From: Candidatus Hodarchaeota archaeon
Lineage (GTDB): Archaea; Asgardarchaeota; Heimdallarchaeia; Hodarchaeales; YT1-057
Reading direction: 5' to 3'
DNA: 7,574 nt
NCBI GenBank assembly: GCA_016839955.1
Contig: JAEOTI010000182.1
Coordinates: 1-7,574 of the forward strand
Shown here: positions 6,612 through 7,574 of the stretch, piece by piece
Layout: each line of letters starts with the position of its first letter
Numbering within the stretch: position 1 is the stretch's first letter
The notes under the pieces: generated by a model
Seen by the model: the letters and a program-made list of their open reading frames with translations, nothing else
What the model was told of the DNA's origin: nothing
The model's database searches: none
Position numbers and translations under genes: made by a program

Positions 6612-6965
6612 TTTTGTGTAGGCTGCAATTAAATAGCAAATTCCTGAAACGATGAGTAGCAATCCACTAAAGGCGATTAAGCCAACTACAATATACAATA
6701 CTCCACGAATAAGATGTTCTTTCAAGACAATCTTATCAAATTCTAGCACAAGTATAGCTATACCAGCAAGTATCGCGATAACACCAGCAGGTACTCTATC
6801 AAGCCCTGTTGTATCAGGCATGTCCTTCAATAATGGGACATCCGCTAATGCATCTGCTATCAGAACAACACCTGCAGCAATCAGTAGGATTGCCGCAATA
6901 AGAGCCACTATCCAACCAATCATAGCGGCGGTATTCCTTTGGACTTTTCCTTTAGCCATATTCAT
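6609..6965 (-). CDS. Small membrane protein with three predicted helices, function unknown
   Basis: 118 residues that I do not recognise as a named family. Three hydrophobic segments are clear: ~15-37 (GWIVALIAAILLIAAGVVLI), ~59-76 (PAGVIAILAGIAILVLEF) and ~88-115 (GVLYIVVGLIAFSGLLLIV). The first loop (38-58) is acidic (DALADVP, DMPDTTGLD). The second (77-87, DKIVLKEHLIR) is net basic like the N-terminus (KGKVQR), so the positive-inside rule puts the N-terminus in the cytoplasm and the C-terminus outside. There are two possible starts. ATG 6963-6965 is the longer; ATG 6957-6959 (codon 3) has GGTT six bases upstream, which suits it better. The opposite strand also has a 114-codon open frame, but its protein is low-complexity and lacks any domain signal. 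The palindrome at 6980-7023 lies just upstream and may control it. Confidence 0.7.
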   Translation of the reverse strand: MNMAKGKVQRNTAAMIGWIVALIAAILLIAAGVVLIADALADVPLLKDMPDTTGLDRVPAGVIAILAGIAILVLEFDKIVLKEHLIRGVLYIVVGLIAFSGLLLIVSGICYLIAAYTK

Positions 6966-6979
6966 AACCAGCTTTGAGA

Positions 6980-7023
6980 TTAAAACATACTCTTAATTTT
7001 ACTTTAAAATTAGATTGTTTTAA
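6980..7023. promoter_or_regulatory. Nested palindrome upstream of the small membrane protein gene, possible operator
   Basis: A perfect 8-bp dyad, TAATTTTA-CTT-TAAAATTA (6994-7012), lies inside an outer dyad, TTAAAACA (6980-6987) and TGTTTTAA (7016-7023), with nearly the same centre. It ends 14 bases before the longer start at 6965, where a promoter or operator for the minus-strand gene would sit. A 7-base direct repeat, TAACCAG, flanks it (6965-6971 and 7021-7027). Because the sequence is A+T-rich, chance dyads are common, so the role is inference. Confidence 0.35.
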
Positions 7024-7056
7024 CCAGTACAAGTAGCTTTTCTTAGTAAAATTCTT

Positions 7057-7065
7057 AAAAAAAAA
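7057..7065 (-). terminator. Oligo-T terminator after the M55 peptidase gene
   Basis: On the minus strand a T9 run begins 13 bases after the M55 stop codon, the usual form of an archaeal terminator. AAAAGCT (7062-7068) can pair with AGCTTTT (7035-7041) across a 20-base loop, but that stem is weak. This tract separates the peptidase from the downstream membrane protein gene, suggesting separate transcripts. Confidence 0.55.
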
Positions 7066-7077
7066 GCTCTCTGACAC

Positions 7078-7574
7078 TTAATATCTAACCAAAGGAAAAA
7101 TTCGGGCTGTTTCCTTGGGTATTTCTTCTTTTAATTCTCTTTCCCAATCTACGAGATATTTCTTTGCGTCTTCTATTTCTAAAATTCTTTTTATTGCCAT
7201 ATTTAAGATGTACAAGCGTGTCACAGATCTACATGCATGATAAGCATTGAATGCTTCAATAAAGGTATTCGCAATATATTCGACAGTTCGCTCATCTGTT
7301 CGTTTATAACCAGGATTTATCGACAGTGTATCTGCCATTTCAGGTTTTAAGAGTATTATCTCTGTTTTAATAGGAGTTTCAATTACAAATGGTCGGAATT
7401 TATTGATATTTGTGATAACTTCAAATGATTTCTTTTCGATCATTGAATGAACCTTTTCTACGGGAACACATTTCGTTTCAGTTCGTGAAACTGAGTGTTT
7501 TACAACAACACCTTCGATACCGGGCAATAATGCTTTTGCTTCCCTAACTACTGCGTCGTCCCCAGTAATCAGCA
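7078..7574 (-). CDS. M55-family D-aminopeptidase (DppA-like), C-terminal part (partial)
   Basis: The frame is open through the right edge of the window and gives 164 residues to a TAA at 7078-7080. A TTG at 7525-7527 is not the start, since clear family sequence lies before it: LITGDDAVVREAKALLPGIE. The run TGDD - EAK - LPGIE - VVVK - SR - KC, then IKTEIILLKPEMADTLS, NPGYKRTDERTVEY and FIEAFNAYHACRSV follows the B. subtilis DppA C-terminus (GDD..EA..LIP...VK..ISR...KCLSP; PG....T..V.F.A.D.LEAY.A). M55 enzymes are zinc aminopeptidases that release N-terminal D-amino acids; DppA forms a decameric ring. The zinc ligands lie in the N-terminal half, outside the window, so activity cannot be judged. 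About 40 charged residues (ILNMAIKRILEIEDAKKYL to the end) extend beyond the usual C-terminus. Which amino acid is removed is unknown. Confidence 0.88.
   Translation of the reverse strand, partial: LITGDDAVVREAKALLPGIEGVVVKHSVSRTETKCVPVEKVHSMIEKKSFEVITNINKFRPFVIETPIKTEIILLKPEMADTLSINPGYKRTDERTVEYIANTFIEAFNAYHACRSVTRLYILNMAIKRILEIEDAKKYLVDWERELKEEIPKETARIFPLVRY

Noticed and set aside
6652..6996. 114-codon plus-strand open frame opposite the small membrane protein gene
   Set aside because: Its product is rich in Ser/Thr/Ala/Ile with no domain signal, while the minus-strand frame gives clean helices, a sensible topology and T-tract termination.
7078..7527. A complete 149-residue M55 gene starting at TTG 7527
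   Set aside because: Conserved M55 sequence (TGDD..EAK) continues upstream in frame to the window edge, so the gene is cut by the edge and TTG is internal.

Overview
The window is AT-rich (roughly one third G+C by eye) and reads as archaeal. The main evidence is a full-length ATP-dependent DNA ligase of the archaeal type. Supporting signs are weak Shine-Dalgarno motifs of the GGTG/GTGA kind, frequent TTG and GTG starts, and oligo-T tracts rather than strong GC hairpins at gene ends. An Asgard-type lineage is possible, because the secreted protease is built like eukaryotic site-1 protease, but the sequence alone does not prove the phylum. Most genes look like ordinary housekeeping or accessory genes. 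I see no tRNA, rRNA, CRISPR array, transposase or integrase.

Layout, left to right. (1) The last 56 codons of a HypB-like GTPase (nickel insertion for [NiFe] hydrogenase) run off the left edge. Three bases after its stop, a TTG starts an 826-residue secreted, membrane-anchored subtilisin-family protease on the same strand. (2) About 600 bases without an intact gene follow. The first ~340 are very AT-rich and non-coding. The last ~230 hold the C-terminal end of a short-chain dehydrogenase that has lost its N-terminal part and has no start codon. (3) An HD-domain phosphohydrolase with a lysine/arginine-rich tail follows the remnant in the same frame. (4) An intact short-chain dehydrogenase on the minus strand meets the HD gene tail to tail. 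(5) This dehydrogenase and the DNA ligase are divergent and share a 92-base promoter region. (6) The ligase ends tail to tail with a minus-strand gene for a small three-helix membrane protein. (7) At the right edge is the C-terminal 164 residues of an M55-family D-aminopeptidase (DppA type), also on the minus strand.

The genes do not form one obvious pathway. HypB and the protease are placed to be co-transcribed, and the broken dehydrogenase and the HD gene may once have been. The frequent strand changes give four or more transcription units. The observations most worth pursuing are the site-1-protease-like architecture, the start-less dehydrogenase remnant with the composition break just before it, and a nested palindrome in front of the small membrane protein gene. 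No clearly new multi-gene system is visible.
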